NCBI RefSeq assembly: GCF_014133895.1
Contig: NC_050731.1
Location: 620,001 to 684,000, forward strand
Direction: 5' to 3'
Length of the DNA stretch: 64,000 bases
DNA from: Torulaspora globosa
Lineage: Eukaryota > Ascomycota > Saccharomycetes > Saccharomycetales > Saccharomycetaceae
The notes beneath the pieces were generated by a model. That model did not search any database. It worked only from the letters and a program-made list of their open reading frames with translations, and had not been told where the DNA came from. Positions 1 through 8,573 of the stretch are shown here, piece by piece. Position numbers and translations under genes: made by a program. Each line of letters begins with the position of its first letter. Position 1 is the first letter of the stretch.

Positions 1-558
1 TATGACCTAAATGGTCCTCGTAACCTTTTTGCGGGCTACAAATTGCCTGTTCATGTTCGTCGTTCAACTTTCAGACTGCCATCCAACCCTGCCACACCCG
101 TTATCATGTTTGGTCCAGGTACCGGTGTAGCACCTTTCCGTGGTTTTATCAGAGAACGTGTCAAATTCTTAGAGACGCAGGAAAACGTTACGCTAGGTAA
201 ACACATCCTATTTTATGGCTCCCGTAACACCGATGATTTCCTATACCAGGATGAATGGCCAGAATACGCGAAGAAGCTCGGTGGAGCTTTTGAGATGATT
301 GTGGCGCATTCTAGATTGCCAAACTCTAAGAAAGTTTACGTTCAAGATAAACTCTTGGAGCGCGAAGATGATATCTTCGACTTGATTAATATCGGTGCGT
401 TCATTTATGTCTGTGGTGACGCTAAGGGCATGGCTCAGGGAGTTCATGCTGCCCTAGTTGACATACTGACACGCAAAAAGTCTATAAAGAAGGAAGATGC
501 CACCGAAATTATCAAGATGATGAAGACGACAGGTAGGTACCAGGAAGATGTCTGGTAA
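1..558 (+). CDS. NCP1: NADPH-cytochrome P450 reductase, C-terminal part (5' truncated by window edge)
   Basis: The reading frame is open from base 1 and ends at the TAA at 556-558, giving the last 185 residues. The protein is the diflavin reductase of the endoplasmic reticulum that passes electrons from NADPH to P450 enzymes such as Erg11 in sterol synthesis. What remains is the NADP-binding half of the FNR-like module: the GPGTGVAPFRGF motif near the start, an FYGSRN segment, an YVCGDAKGMA segment and the conserved C-terminal YQEDVW. The terminal tryptophan is the residue that stacks on FAD in this family. The first in-frame ATG (106) is internal and is not the start. The FMN domain and membrane anchor lie outside the window. 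S. cerevisiae counterpart is YHR042W. Confidence 0.96.
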   Translation, partial: YDLNGPRNLFAGYKLPVHVRRSTFRLPSNPATPVIMFGPGTGVAPFRGFIRERVKFLETQENVTLGKHILFYGSRNTDDFLYQDEWPEYAKKLGGAFEMIVAHSRLPNSKKVYVQDKLLEREDDIFDLINIGAFIYVCGDAKGMAQGVHAALVDILTRKKSIKKEDATEIIKMMKTTGRYQEDVW

Positions 559-928
559 GCAACTTGTCCGTCCCCCGCTATTCCTTCATATCCGGTCAAT
601 TTCATTTGTATAGATTCACGTAAACTATCGATTTAAATACATAATTATTTTTGAGCTGCTTGATCTTTTGGTTGGCTTAGAGGTTGCCAATCTGCTTAGG
701 GCCACTTTAGCAAGCAATTACTTGCGCAAGAGACATAACAGGACTCATCCGACACAGGGTTTGACTTCAGATCAGAAATTGCTTGCTGCAGTACAATCTC
801 TTCAGGAAGTTCCCCTAGGCTACTTTAATGAATTATCCGATGATCTAAGTGAGCAAACTCAACTTCACAGTATATAAATCCCACGAAAGAAAACCTCATC
901 GAAGTCATACCTGCAACGTTCAAAAATA
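559..928. other. Intergenic region NCP1-MRX10
   Basis: This 370-bp spacer lies between two genes on the same strand and should hold the NCP1 3' end and the MRX10 promoter. A TATA-like stretch (tatataaat) is at about 870-878. An open frame at 668-877 begins with TTG and resembles nothing I know. The DOG1/DOG2 genes found next to NCP1 in S. cerevisiae are absent. Confidence 0.6.
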
Positions 929-2152
929 ATGCTCCTCAGTCGCTTCCATTTACCCAAATCAGCTTCTTTGCCAGCTTGGCGCCGAAACGTACAGGTTACT
1001 ACCAGATGTCTGTCCAGGGACTCATTCTTCCCAAGAGAAAAGGAAGTCAAGAAATCTGAGCTCAACTTGAGAACTATGAAACCCCCCTCCGGTACTCAGG
1101 ACTCTTCACGTTATTTAAGAAGGACTTTTGCCCCGAAATATCAGCGATCTCGTTCTACAATCGAAGATGAACTAGAGCATGTGTTGACTGGTTCTTTGAC
1201 GGTGAAGCCCTGTACAACAGTCAGCACCGGGGAACGTTATGACTTTGAGAAGTGTATCCAATTACTACATTCCAAGGGTCTTCGAGCAGTGAGTTTGATT
1301 CCAAATGAAATTCTATCCTTTAGATATCAAGCCAACGGCTACCGAGGTGATGTTATGATTTTAATTCAAAATGGTACCATTGTTAACTGGGGCTTTGACG
1401 AAACCTTTGTCAGCCAGAATATCTTGCATCTAGTTGAAGATGCTCGAATAAATCCTCTTCCTCACGAATCTTTTGAAACAGAGGACATGGATTTTGTTGA
1501 AGTTGAAAGCGTGGAACAATATGAAGGTATTCAAACTAGCGTTTCGCAGACGTCGGATATTGCTACAACTTTGGCTAAGTATGCTGGCACTAGCTTTTTG
1601 GCTGGGGATCTCATCGTCATTAATTCGACTGATTCTGATTCAGGAATGCTGGATAAAGCTGCGTTCTCTAGTGGACTTGCCAGAAGTACAAATCTAGCAG
1701 TGCTGGAGAAAGCCTTGGAAGCTCACATATCGCAAACAAGAATTATCACTGAAAAGATATCGAAAGGCATGAAGCTCAAACTGGGAGAAGGGGAAGCTTT
1801 GAAGCTGATTGGAAGGTTATTTTTAATCAGAGGCAAATTGAATCTATATTCCGAATTAATTGAAACTCCAGACCTATACTGGAGTGAGCCTCAGCTGGAA
1901 CGAACTTTCAAACAAACCTCCAAATATTTGGATATTGGACCAAGGATCAGCATTCTGAACACCAAGTTAGACTACTCGACAGATGAGTGTCGTGCGCTAA
2001 TGAGCGTTTTAAGTGAAAGAAAGAGTACTTTCCTGGAATGGATCATTATTTATCTAATCACTTTCGAGATTGTGTTCGAACTTTATCACTTTTATGAAAG
2101 ATACTGCGTTGACAGCCACAAATTCGCCAATAAAGACGATACAGTTGCATAG
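929..2152 (+). CDS. MRX10: DUF155/RMD1-family mitochondrial inner-membrane protein
   Basis: The 407-residue protein starts at an ATG. Its first 35 or so residues are rich in Arg, Ser and Leu with almost no acid, as in a mitochondrial presequence. The central part (about 110-330) is the DUF155 domain shared by Rmd1, Rmd8 and YDR282C, including the NWGFDE segment. A hydrophobic helix near residues 369-387 (WIIIYLITFEIVFELYHF) is the family's typical C-terminal membrane anchor. It is closest to YDR282C (414 residues), which is associated with mitochondrial ribosome and expression complexes; the molecular activity is not known. Position beside RRP45 and RNH202 matches S. cerevisiae chr IV. RMD1 is the alternative paralogue, but length, presequence and synteny favour MRX10. 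Confidence 0.87.
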   Translation: MLLSRFHLPKSASLPAWRRNVQVTTRCLSRDSFFPREKEVKKSELNLRTMKPPSGTQDSSRYLRRTFAPKYQRSRSTIEDELEHVLTGSLTVKPCTTVSTGERYDFEKCIQLLHSKGLRAVSLIPNEILSFRYQANGYRGDVMILIQNGTIVNWGFDETFVSQNILHLVEDARINPLPHESFETEDMDFVEVESVEQYEGIQTSVSQTSDIATTLAKYAGTSFLAGDLIVINSTDSDSGMLDKAAFSSGLARSTNLAVLEKALEAHISQTRIITEKISKGMKLKLGEGEALKLIGRLFLIRGKLNLYSELIETPDLYWSEPQLERTFKQTSKYLDIGPRISILNTKLDYSTDECRALMSVLSERKSTFLEWIIIYLITFEIVFELYHFYERYCVDSHKFANKDDTVA

Positions 2153-2645
2153 ATAATTAGCCAGACCCCAGAAACTGCAGTTCAAATCTACTCAACCACG
2201 TCTTTCGATTGCCCTAACCGAACTGACCATGCTCAAGAGATAAGATATAAAATTTCCGGTTTCCGTAAACCTGACTGGATATACTACCAGTTCATTGGAA
2301 ACAAGATATCAATTTCCTCGCTTCTTCAAGCGGGAGGCTGATCGAGACACCTCTATCGTCGAAGCGGTACTATGGTTTGAAACACCTAATCACTTCACAA
2401 ACAGTCTAATGACATTAAATGTATATAGTTGTATATATTAGCCTCACGAAAACGGCGATAATATTTACAGCTGCTGGGCTACTGACATTTTGGAATTATG
2501 ATTTAAGTAGTTTGCTATGCTGGCGCCAGCTCTTGAAAAGCGGCGACGCAAATTGTGTTAATACGCTTCAAAAATTGAGAACTAAGCAAGGCATAGACGT
2601 ACACGTAAACCTAATGGACGCCAAATAATAGCAGAATTTACTCTT
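2153..2645. other. Intergenic region MRX10 to PHM6-like gene
   Basis: This 493-bp spacer has no supported gene. A 69-codon ATG frame at 2419-2628 has one hydrophobic N-terminal segment but no recognisable similarity, and is not called. I looked for a Pho4 site (CACGTG or CACGTT), expected if the downstream gene behaves like S. cerevisiae PHM6, and found only CACGTC and CACGTA variants. Confidence 0.5.
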
Positions 2646-3104
2646 ATGGTTTCAGATAATTACCCACTGGTACATCAAACCAAATCGAGCGAACTTTCTG
2701 CTAATATGCAATCTTTGCAGTGGTCAATACTATCAAAAGCTATAGAGTTCTTCTGCTTCTGGTTTATCGTTATAATTATCGTATATGGTTTCGCTACTGC
2801 AGTGCTATTGTATTCGCGAAATGAAGAAGCCATTCGGCGAATTAAAGAATCAATGGACAGTGGAAGTAATGCTGTTAATAGTTCGAATCAGCATACTTTA
2901 TGCGACGGAGAATTATATCCAACCATTCGTCTATCGGGAGGTCATGAATGCCATTATCTGATGAAAGTCGACCATAATAGCTTGACGGCTCAGCAAACAG
3001 AACTGCGTCCAGCCAAAATAGCATACGCAGTCGAAGAGCAGCTTTCTATGCGGCCTGGAAAGCGCAGCGACATTGTGGAAGACGCCCCGGACATCTCAAA
3101 TTGA
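2646..3104 (+). CDS. Small single-pass membrane protein at the PHM6 (YDR281C) position
   Basis: The ATG-initiated frame encodes 152 residues. One strong membrane segment is seen at about residues 34-56 (FCFWFIVIIIVYGFATAVLL), followed by a hydrophilic tail of about 95 residues. It lies between MRX10 and RRP45 on the strand expected for YDR281C (PHM6), and PHM6 likewise has one membrane segment rich in Ile and Val. Sequence similarity outside that segment is weak, so orthology rests mainly on position and topology. S. cerevisiae PHM6 is a phosphate-regulated protein of unknown mechanism, and this copy is about 50 residues longer. It converges on RRP45 with 40 bp between stop codons. It is probably a real, fast-evolving gene. 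Confidence 0.6.
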   Translation: MVSDNYPLVHQTKSSELSANMQSLQWSILSKAIEFFCFWFIVIIIVYGFATAVLLYSRNEEAIRRIKESMDSGSNAVNSSNQHTLCDGELYPTIRLSGGHECHYLMKVDHNSLTAQQTELRPAKIAYAVEEQLSMRPGKRSDIVEDAPDISN

Positions 3105-3144
3105 GGCCTCGGAAGGTCTTTCCGCGGTGGCAGCTGAATCAGTT

Positions 3145-4062
3145 TCAAGTTTCACGGGCATTTTCTGCGCTCAGCATTTTGGCGAATTTATTTCTCCGTT
3201 CATCATCCTTCTTAACCGCCTCCAGAATTTGATCGGTGAGACGCTCCGTGATTGCGTATGCTTTGTGACAGTTCTCCATAAGCGACAAGGCATCCATTGG
3301 TAATCCACCAGCCTTAGATACCTGAACGACTTCTCTGTTTTTGTTCAGTGTCACAGTCAAAACACCGTCTCGCAAAAGTTCTTCCTTTAATGTTGCATCT
3401 ATGATGGCTATTTCTGCATTCGACTCACCTTTGATGTTCTCTTCCGTATCCTGAGGGTTAAAGAAAGAAAACGTTACGCAGATCGGAATATGCAATATAC
3501 CCAGTGGAACTGGTTCTCTTTCGTCAAACGGGTGTACAGTAACCTTGTCGCCCAAAACAGATATGTCAGGTTTCCTGAAATGCAACAGGGCTGTCATCAC
3601 CGCTAGGCAGGATGCATCTATGAACCCACCATCGCAGTCCAGAAAGTGAACATCGGCCCGCACGGCCCAACACTTGCTCCCAGCAACAATGCAGAGCCCT
3701 TCGACGTCCAAAGCTCCAGATCTTCTAACTGCTTTCTCAATAATCCTCGCACAAAGTACCTCATCTTCACCGGTATTGTTGCCATTTTCGAACTGAGGTC
3801 CCGCCATGGGCGAATTCTCCGTTGAAATCAGAAACAGGCCTTCCAACGGTCTATCTTCATAAGGTTGTGTGATCTGGCAACTGATTCGGCACTGAACTAT
3901 CGTATTACCCATCTTAACAGTCGCATCGCCGTACTCTTTACCAAAAGAGATCTCAACGTCGCGAAATTCTTCGAACGCGCGTCCATCAAGACGACAATTC
4001 TGTCTTAAAGCCTCCAGAGTAAACTTGGCTTCTGAGGTAGAGACTTCAATATCTTTAGCCAT
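3145..4062 (-). CDS. RRP45: Exosome core subunit Rrp45 (RNase PH-like)
   Basis: The protein has 305 residues, the same length as S. cerevisiae Rrp45 (YDR280W). It is one of the six RNase PH-like ring subunits of the nuclear and cytoplasmic RNA exosome, which channels RNA to Rrp44; the yeast ring is catalytically inactive. Near-identical blocks are RLDGR, KMGNTIVQCRISCQI, GALDVEGLCIVAGSKCWAV and DCDGGFIDASCLAVM. The open frame extends to a TTG at 4077, but the ATG at 4062 begins MAKDIE, which matches the known N-terminus, so I start there. RNH202 lies upstream on the same strand, as in S. cerevisiae. Confidence 0.97.
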   Translation of the reverse strand: MAKDIEVSTSEAKFTLEALRQNCRLDGRAFEEFRDVEISFGKEYGDATVKMGNTIVQCRISCQITQPYEDRPLEGLFLISTENSPMAGPQFENGNNTGEDEVLCARIIEKAVRRSGALDVEGLCIVAGSKCWAVRADVHFLDCDGGFIDASCLAVMTALLHFRKPDISVLGDKVTVHPFDEREPVPLGILHIPICVTFSFFNPQDTEENIKGESNAEIAIIDATLKEELLRDGVLTVTLNKNREVVQVSKAGGLPMDALSLMENCHKAYAITERLTDQILEAVKKDDERRNKFAKMLSAENARET

Positions 4063-4212
4063 GGCTCCGGGATTCAATTGCCCTCTTTTGATGCGTATTC
4101 ATTCAACATCTTGCTCATCTAAACCTGATGCACATTTTAATGGTCTTTCACTGTCGACTCGTATAGAATGACCAGTATACCGATTCTTCGAAGAACATCA
4201 TTCTTCAACGTC

Positions 4213-5265
4213 TTATGGGTTGGCCGAGGGATTAGCTCGCTTGGCTGGCTTGAAGAATCCGTCTATACTGCCCTTTTGCTTTCTCACAACCACTGATTTT
4301 TTCGTAACTTTTTTCACAACCGATGTCTTGGTCTTTCCAGTTGGCAGGCCCACTGTCATCGCGGCCTTGACCAGCAGTTCCTTTTCCTCGACTGATTGTT
4401 TCACTGATCTCTTGTAAGTTTCGTACCTGTCGCATGAATTCTTTATGTCTGCGATGTGCTCTGCACCTGCAGCTGGGCTGAACCTCTTCAGACGAAAGTA
4501 TGTGTGTTTTGGGATCAGTGACACAAGCAAATCGGCAGCCAGCGTCACCTTGGCACACTCTAGAATGTCAGCCGGGAGGTCGGCGGAGATGTTGAGGCTT
4601 TTTGGCAGGTTTTGCGCCAGTCTGGTCACCTTATTCGCAAGGTACTCGATGATTTTGCCCTCTGTCAGTTTGTAGAAAGTGCTACCTGCTTCCTCGGTGG
4701 GCTCTGCGACCTTCCGAAGCGCCATTTCTAGACTCTCCAAGGAGACATTCGCCCACTGGCTGTCGTGGTTGTCCACAAGGTGATCGTGGTAGTCTCTGAC
4801 GGTTAAACAGTTCATCCGACCGCGGGCAACTGCAGATTCCGCCTCGGAGTCTTGCTCGTATTCCTTTTCGTCCTGGCTTGTGCTGTCTCCGTAGTAATAC
4901 CCGATTAAGCAGTACGACAGATCGAATCTGGTGGCGAAGTGGATATCTCCTGCCTCCATCACACGGCCATCCTTCCTGTCTGCTTCGTTGGTCAGAAAAG
5001 TGGACTTTAAGGGTTCCTGGTTCGCGGTGTAGTGATATTTCTCGGCAGCTAGATCCGATTGAGTGTTGAACGAGGAGCCTTTGCTGAACTGGTGCCTTCT
5101 CAACTCGTAGATCTCTCCCGCCTTTGGTTCTATGAGAGTGACGCGTTTCTTCGAGGCGTTATTCGATGAATGGGGCAGGGAAAACAGGGAATGTGGCCCT
5201 TGCTGAGATGCCATTGAAGCAGGCAATATCATCAGCATATCCTTGGCACCTTCACAGATCGTCAT
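4213..5265 (-). CDS. RNH202: Ribonuclease H2 subunit B (Rnh202)
   Basis: The 350-residue protein equals the yeast Rnh202 length. RNase H2 (Rnh201-202-203) removes ribonucleotides and RNA-DNA hybrids from nuclear DNA, and this non-catalytic subunit links the complex to PCNA. The N-terminal triple-barrel region includes the FATRFDLSYCLIGYYY block. A helical part follows (about residues 170-290), then a basic tail rich in Lys and Val. The end carries a PIP-box-like motif, KGSIDGFF, where Lys replaces the usual first Gln. An MCB element (ACGCGT, 5331-5336) lies 66 bp upstream of the ATG and fits S-phase expression. It is divergent from the YHR045W orthologue. Confidence 0.93.
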   Translation of the reverse strand: MTICEGAKDMLMILPASMASQQGPHSLFSLPHSSNNASKKRVTLIEPKAGEIYELRRHQFSKGSSFNTQSDLAAEKYHYTANQEPLKSTFLTNEADRKDGRVMEAGDIHFATRFDLSYCLIGYYYGDSTSQDEKEYEQDSEAESAVARGRMNCLTVRDYHDHLVDNHDSQWANVSLESLEMALRKVAEPTEEAGSTFYKLTEGKIIEYLANKVTRLAQNLPKSLNISADLPADILECAKVTLAADLLVSLIPKHTYFRLKRFSPAAGAEHIADIKNSCDRYETYKRSVKQSVEEKELLVKAAMTVGLPTGKTKTSVVKKVTKKSVVVRKQKGSIDGFFKPAKRANPSANP

Positions 5266-5731
5266 TCCGGCTTTTTACCTTCACTGCTTGTCTTAAAGTC
5301 TACTAGGAAAACACGTCAATTGGATCTTTTACGCGTACCGATGAGGGCTTCCTATAAGAGGAAGACTCAAGAAGGACGATTTAGCTTTATTGGCCCGTTA
5401 GTCGTTGATTCCATTCATATCAGCATCTGTTGGATCAAAAGATGCTGCTTCTTCTGGCGAGAGAGACCCCCAACTCATTGCATAACTGAATATAAGTGCC
5501 AGGCAGGCTGAAAGATGGTATAAAGAGGTCTCAGACTCCATAATAACAAGGCAATGCGCTCACTGGAATACGAGAATCGACTTGGTGATCATCAAGAAGC
5601 CTTCCTTTGGCGTTGCTCGACGCTATAAAGGCCTTCAGCTCGTATAGAAAAAGAGTGCTTCCAAGTGAAGCTTGCCAGACAAGAGACACAACCTTGGACC
5701 AAGGAAGTACGCTGGAAGTCTAAAATCAGGC
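5266..5731. promoter_or_regulatory. Divergent promoter region RNH202 / YHR045W orthologue
   Basis: This 466-bp divergent spacer contains the MCB element described separately. No further gene is supported. A 63-codon frame at 5320-5511 lacks an ATG start and has no similarity I can recognise. Confidence 0.5.
5331..5336. promoter_or_regulatory. MCB element (MBF site) upstream of RNH202
   Basis: A perfect palindromic ACGCGT lies 66 bp upstream of the RNH202 ATG, in the spacer shared with the YHR045W orthologue. MBF (Mbp1-Swi6) uses this hexamer to drive G1/S genes for DNA replication and repair. The match is exact; function is inferred. Confidence 0.55.
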
Positions 5732-7402
5732 ATGGATTGGTTGCTTTGGATCAAGGTACTGGTAACCGTCGCTCTGGTGGTCTTTGGAGCCAATTGGCTC
5801 TTTGGAGTGCTGTATTTGAATGCAAACAGAGATTTCACCTCTGTGGCGCTTAGCCAGCAATCTAACGTGGGTAGTGTGCGAAAAGAGAATGAGACAGCTC
5901 ATTATAGGAACTTTTTGGTCCCCTTGGGTTTCCCATTGATTACTGGGTTGAGCTTGTCTCTGAAATACAAGATCAGGAATGGCAATTTTGGTGATGTATG
6001 GAAAGCTGTTATGGAAGTCTCGAACAGGAACTTCGTGCAATTTACAAATGACGAGAGGCGTTACTCTTTGGACGCCATAAATGGCATGGCTTTGCATATC
6101 TTGAAGACGCAATTTCCTGAGGACACAAAGAAAATTGGGATCGTGGTTCCTCCCTCGTCTTTGCAAGGGTTCGTTATCGCACTTGCGTCGATGATGGGCT
6201 CTATAAAAACCTCATGCCAGCCAAATTTCTTGAGTTCGGTACCTCGTACCAGGGATGACGATTTGGATGTCCTGGTCATCGAATCCTGGAGTGCATACCG
6301 AATGTTAAATGGGAGTGATCGGTGGTATAAACTCGTTGTAGTGCTTGAAAGTGGGCCTCTACATGATATGCCAAGTAATGCAAAGACATGGGAACAGCTT
6401 GTAGAGGATTACAAAGAAATTACTGTGTTTGATTACGTTCCACCGGAGGATAATTCGGATGACACTAAATTATGGGCCTATACAACATCTGCTTGGAATG
6501 CCACGACAAGCTTCACGCAAGGTTGCCTAGTGAGTGGGATAGCTTCGTTCGTCCAAAACTTTCCAACAGGTCATGAGCTGTCGAATAAGGACCATTTGAC
6601 TGTGGTTTCGCGCCTAGGGGACTCAAGTTCGGCTATTCATCTATGGCATAAGGCATTTGCAGTGTTACTGCATGGTGGGTCGCTATCGTTCCTGAGCGAG
6701 GCGCTCGCATTATCTGATCTGAGGGATACCTCTCTTTTATTTATCGAGTCCAAAGATCTGATGAGAATCTTGCAACAAATAAAGGTTAGCTCTAGCTCAA
6801 TTATAAAGAGAGTTGGATTTGCATGGGCTACTACTTTATTAAGTGAGGGTGTCTTCAGTAAGTTGGGCCAATACTCGTCACCATCAGTAAACAACTTGCG
6901 ATGCGTGTTCTTAGCCGAATTTGTACGAGATGCACAGCTGGTATCCTCCTTTCCAAGGGCTATGCCAAAGTTTAAACCAGGGGCTTCTAAGCAATTGTTC
7001 ACATCAGAAATGCTAAATTTCGCTAGAGCTCACTTGGGTGCCAGAGTTGTGGTGGAGCTTTATTGCCCATCCATTATTATGAGCCCTCTTTGCCAAACAA
7101 ACTTTTACGATTATAGAGTTTTGCCTGCTTCAGTGACCTCAAAGTTCTTCTGTTACGGCCCTCTGGCAACCAACTTGGAAGGTAAAATGGTTAGAATAGA
7201 ACAAAATTCTGAGTTCGATATAACCAAAAGGCAGGGCTTGTTGTGCGTCCGTGGATTTGCCATCGGAAAACCTGTTGAAGCAGATCGACTGAAGAACGCC
7301 ATGCATCTTTCCGAAGAAATTGGTGGCGGCGAAGGTTGGATGCCTTTGGCTGGTCTATATGGCATTTGGGGACATGACGGATGCCTTTACATCTATAAAT
7401 AA
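5732..7402 (+). CDS. YHR045W orthologue, ER membrane protein resembling a degenerate acyl-CoA synthetase
   Basis: The protein has 556 residues from the ATG at 5732; the frame also extends upstream to a TTG, but the ATG places a hydrophobic signal-anchor at residues 4-26 (LLWIKVLVTVALVVFGANWL). The body has the general shape of AMP-forming acyl-CoA synthetases: a VVPPSSLQGFVIALASMMGS stretch and a C-terminal part where LYGIWGHDGCLYIY sits where active enzymes have a D-G-x-L hinge block. The STSGTTG-type phosphate-binding loop is not evident, so it is probably not a standard adenylate-forming enzyme. Position between RNH202 and INM1 fits YHR045W, whose function is not established. Confidence 0.82.
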   Translation: MDWLLWIKVLVTVALVVFGANWLFGVLYLNANRDFTSVALSQQSNVGSVRKENETAHYRNFLVPLGFPLITGLSLSLKYKIRNGNFGDVWKAVMEVSNRNFVQFTNDERRYSLDAINGMALHILKTQFPEDTKKIGIVVPPSSLQGFVIALASMMGSIKTSCQPNFLSSVPRTRDDDLDVLVIESWSAYRMLNGSDRWYKLVVVLESGPLHDMPSNAKTWEQLVEDYKEITVFDYVPPEDNSDDTKLWAYTTSAWNATTSFTQGCLVSGIASFVQNFPTGHELSNKDHLTVVSRLGDSSSAIHLWHKAFAVLLHGGSLSFLSEALALSDLRDTSLLFIESKDLMRILQQIKVSSSSIIKRVGFAWATTLLSEGVFSKLGQYSSPSVNNLRCVFLAEFVRDAQLVSSFPRAMPKFKPGASKQLFTSEMLNFARAHLGARVVVELYCPSIIMSPLCQTNFYDYRVLPASVTSKFFCYGPLATNLEGKMVRIEQNSEFDITKRQGLLCVRGFAIGKPVEADRLKNAMHLSEEIGGGEGWMPLAGLYGIWGHDGCLYIYK

Positions 7403-7468
7403 CCGTTGTCTGTTCATCTATCATTATCTATACATCTGTGGCTCTAAAGAACGTTCAAAGTGGCGAAC

Positions 7469-8362
7469 TCAGTCGTATTTCAACTGACCCTTCACATTTG
7501 ACCAAAAGTCCTCGATATATTTTCTTTGATCCTTCCCGCTGGGATCGTTAGTACCTCTAACCACAAGGTAAGTACGATTATCAACACTAATGGACCATTC
7601 GGAGGGATTAGCACCAACAATTTTCCCTCCCATCTCCTTGACGATGCACCATCCCGCACAAACGTCCCATGAATAACAGCCTCCATCCCAATAACTGTCC
7701 AGGTTTCCGAGGGCTATGTAAACCATTGTCATAGCAGAGGATCCCAGGTTCCTAAATCCATGGACAAACCCGCCATCGCAGGCGAGTAAACTTTGAAAAG
7801 TTGCCATTTTAGTCTCAAAGTTGCTGCCCTCTCTTGCCGAACCTGGCTGCAGGGCTACAACTGATTTATTAAGAGCTAGTGGACCCATTGATTTAATCTT
7901 ACTTTCATGATCAAAAAGCTTGCCGTTCAATCTAATTCCATTCCCTTTCGAAGCTGAGACCAGCAAGTTCAAGTGAGGATTGTAAATCACGCCTACCACA
8001 GGTTCTTTGTTGACAGTCAGGCCAAGGGAGGTACAACTGAATGGAAAATCGTGAACAAAATTGGTGGTTCCGTCAATTGGATCGACAATGAATGTAGGCT
8101 CATCCGATATGACAGTTTCGCCTTTCACATAACTCTCTTCACCGATAAACTTGAAATCGGGGTATTCCTTCTTCAAAGTTTCCCATATCAAGGATTCCAC
8201 TTGCTTATCTATGGCAGTCACAATATCGACTGCTCTTGCTCCTGTCTTGAGATCATATTCCTGCTGAGTGCCTGACTTCGATTTGATTATAGGTCCAACC
8301 CTCGTTACAGCTAATTCGCTTAAAAAGTTTTCTATCGAAAAGAGGTCCAAGGTCATATTCAT
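7469..8362 (-). CDS. INM1: Inositol monophosphatase
   Basis: The 297-residue protein removes phosphate from inositol monophosphates, the last step of de novo inositol synthesis and of inositol phosphate recycling in the cytosol. All metal-site motifs of the family are present: GEES at residues 74-77, DPIDGTTNF at 94-102 and WDGGCYSWDVCAG near 224-236. Activity should therefore be Mg-dependent and sensitive to lithium, as known for the family. Position between the YHR045W and AAP1 orthologues fits YHR046C (INM1). The paralogue INM2 (YDR287W) cannot be fully excluded, since chr IV genes also lie nearby, but one ancestral gene is the likely answer. It converges on the preceding gene with 66 bp between them. 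Confidence 0.92.
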   Translation of the reverse strand: MNMTLDLFSIENFLSELAVTRVGPIIKSKSGTQQEYDLKTGARAVDIVTAIDKQVESLIWETLKKEYPDFKFIGEESYVKGETVISDEPTFIVDPIDGTTNFVHDFPFSCTSLGLTVNKEPVVGVIYNPHLNLLVSASKGNGIRLNGKLFDHESKIKSMGPLALNKSVVALQPGSAREGSNFETKMATFQSLLACDGGFVHGFRNLGSSAMTMVYIALGNLDSYWDGGCYSWDVCAGWCIVKEMGGKIVGANPSEWSISVDNRTYLVVRGTNDPSGKDQRKYIEDFWSNVKGQLKYD

Positions 8363-8573
8363 TGAGATCTCACCTTGACCTTGAGCTTTTAGGCTGATGG
8401 TTATGTTTTTATGGTTCTCGACGTCTCTTCTAGAGTACCTAATATATTGTATTTAGCATCAAGATATTGGAAAATTAACAGAGAATGATCATTCCCAAGA
8501 GCTTTTATCACTTAGAAAACAGAAACTTACGAATCATTGCCACATTATTTCTTATATAAGAAAGCTAGTTCGA

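Noticed and set aside
668..877. 69-codon plus-strand frame between NCP1 and MRX10
   Set aside because: It starts with TTG, has no similarity and lies in a promoter region.
2419..2628. 69-codon ATG frame upstream of the PHM6-like gene
   Set aside because: It has a hydrophobic start but no similarity; no splice sites join it to the next gene.
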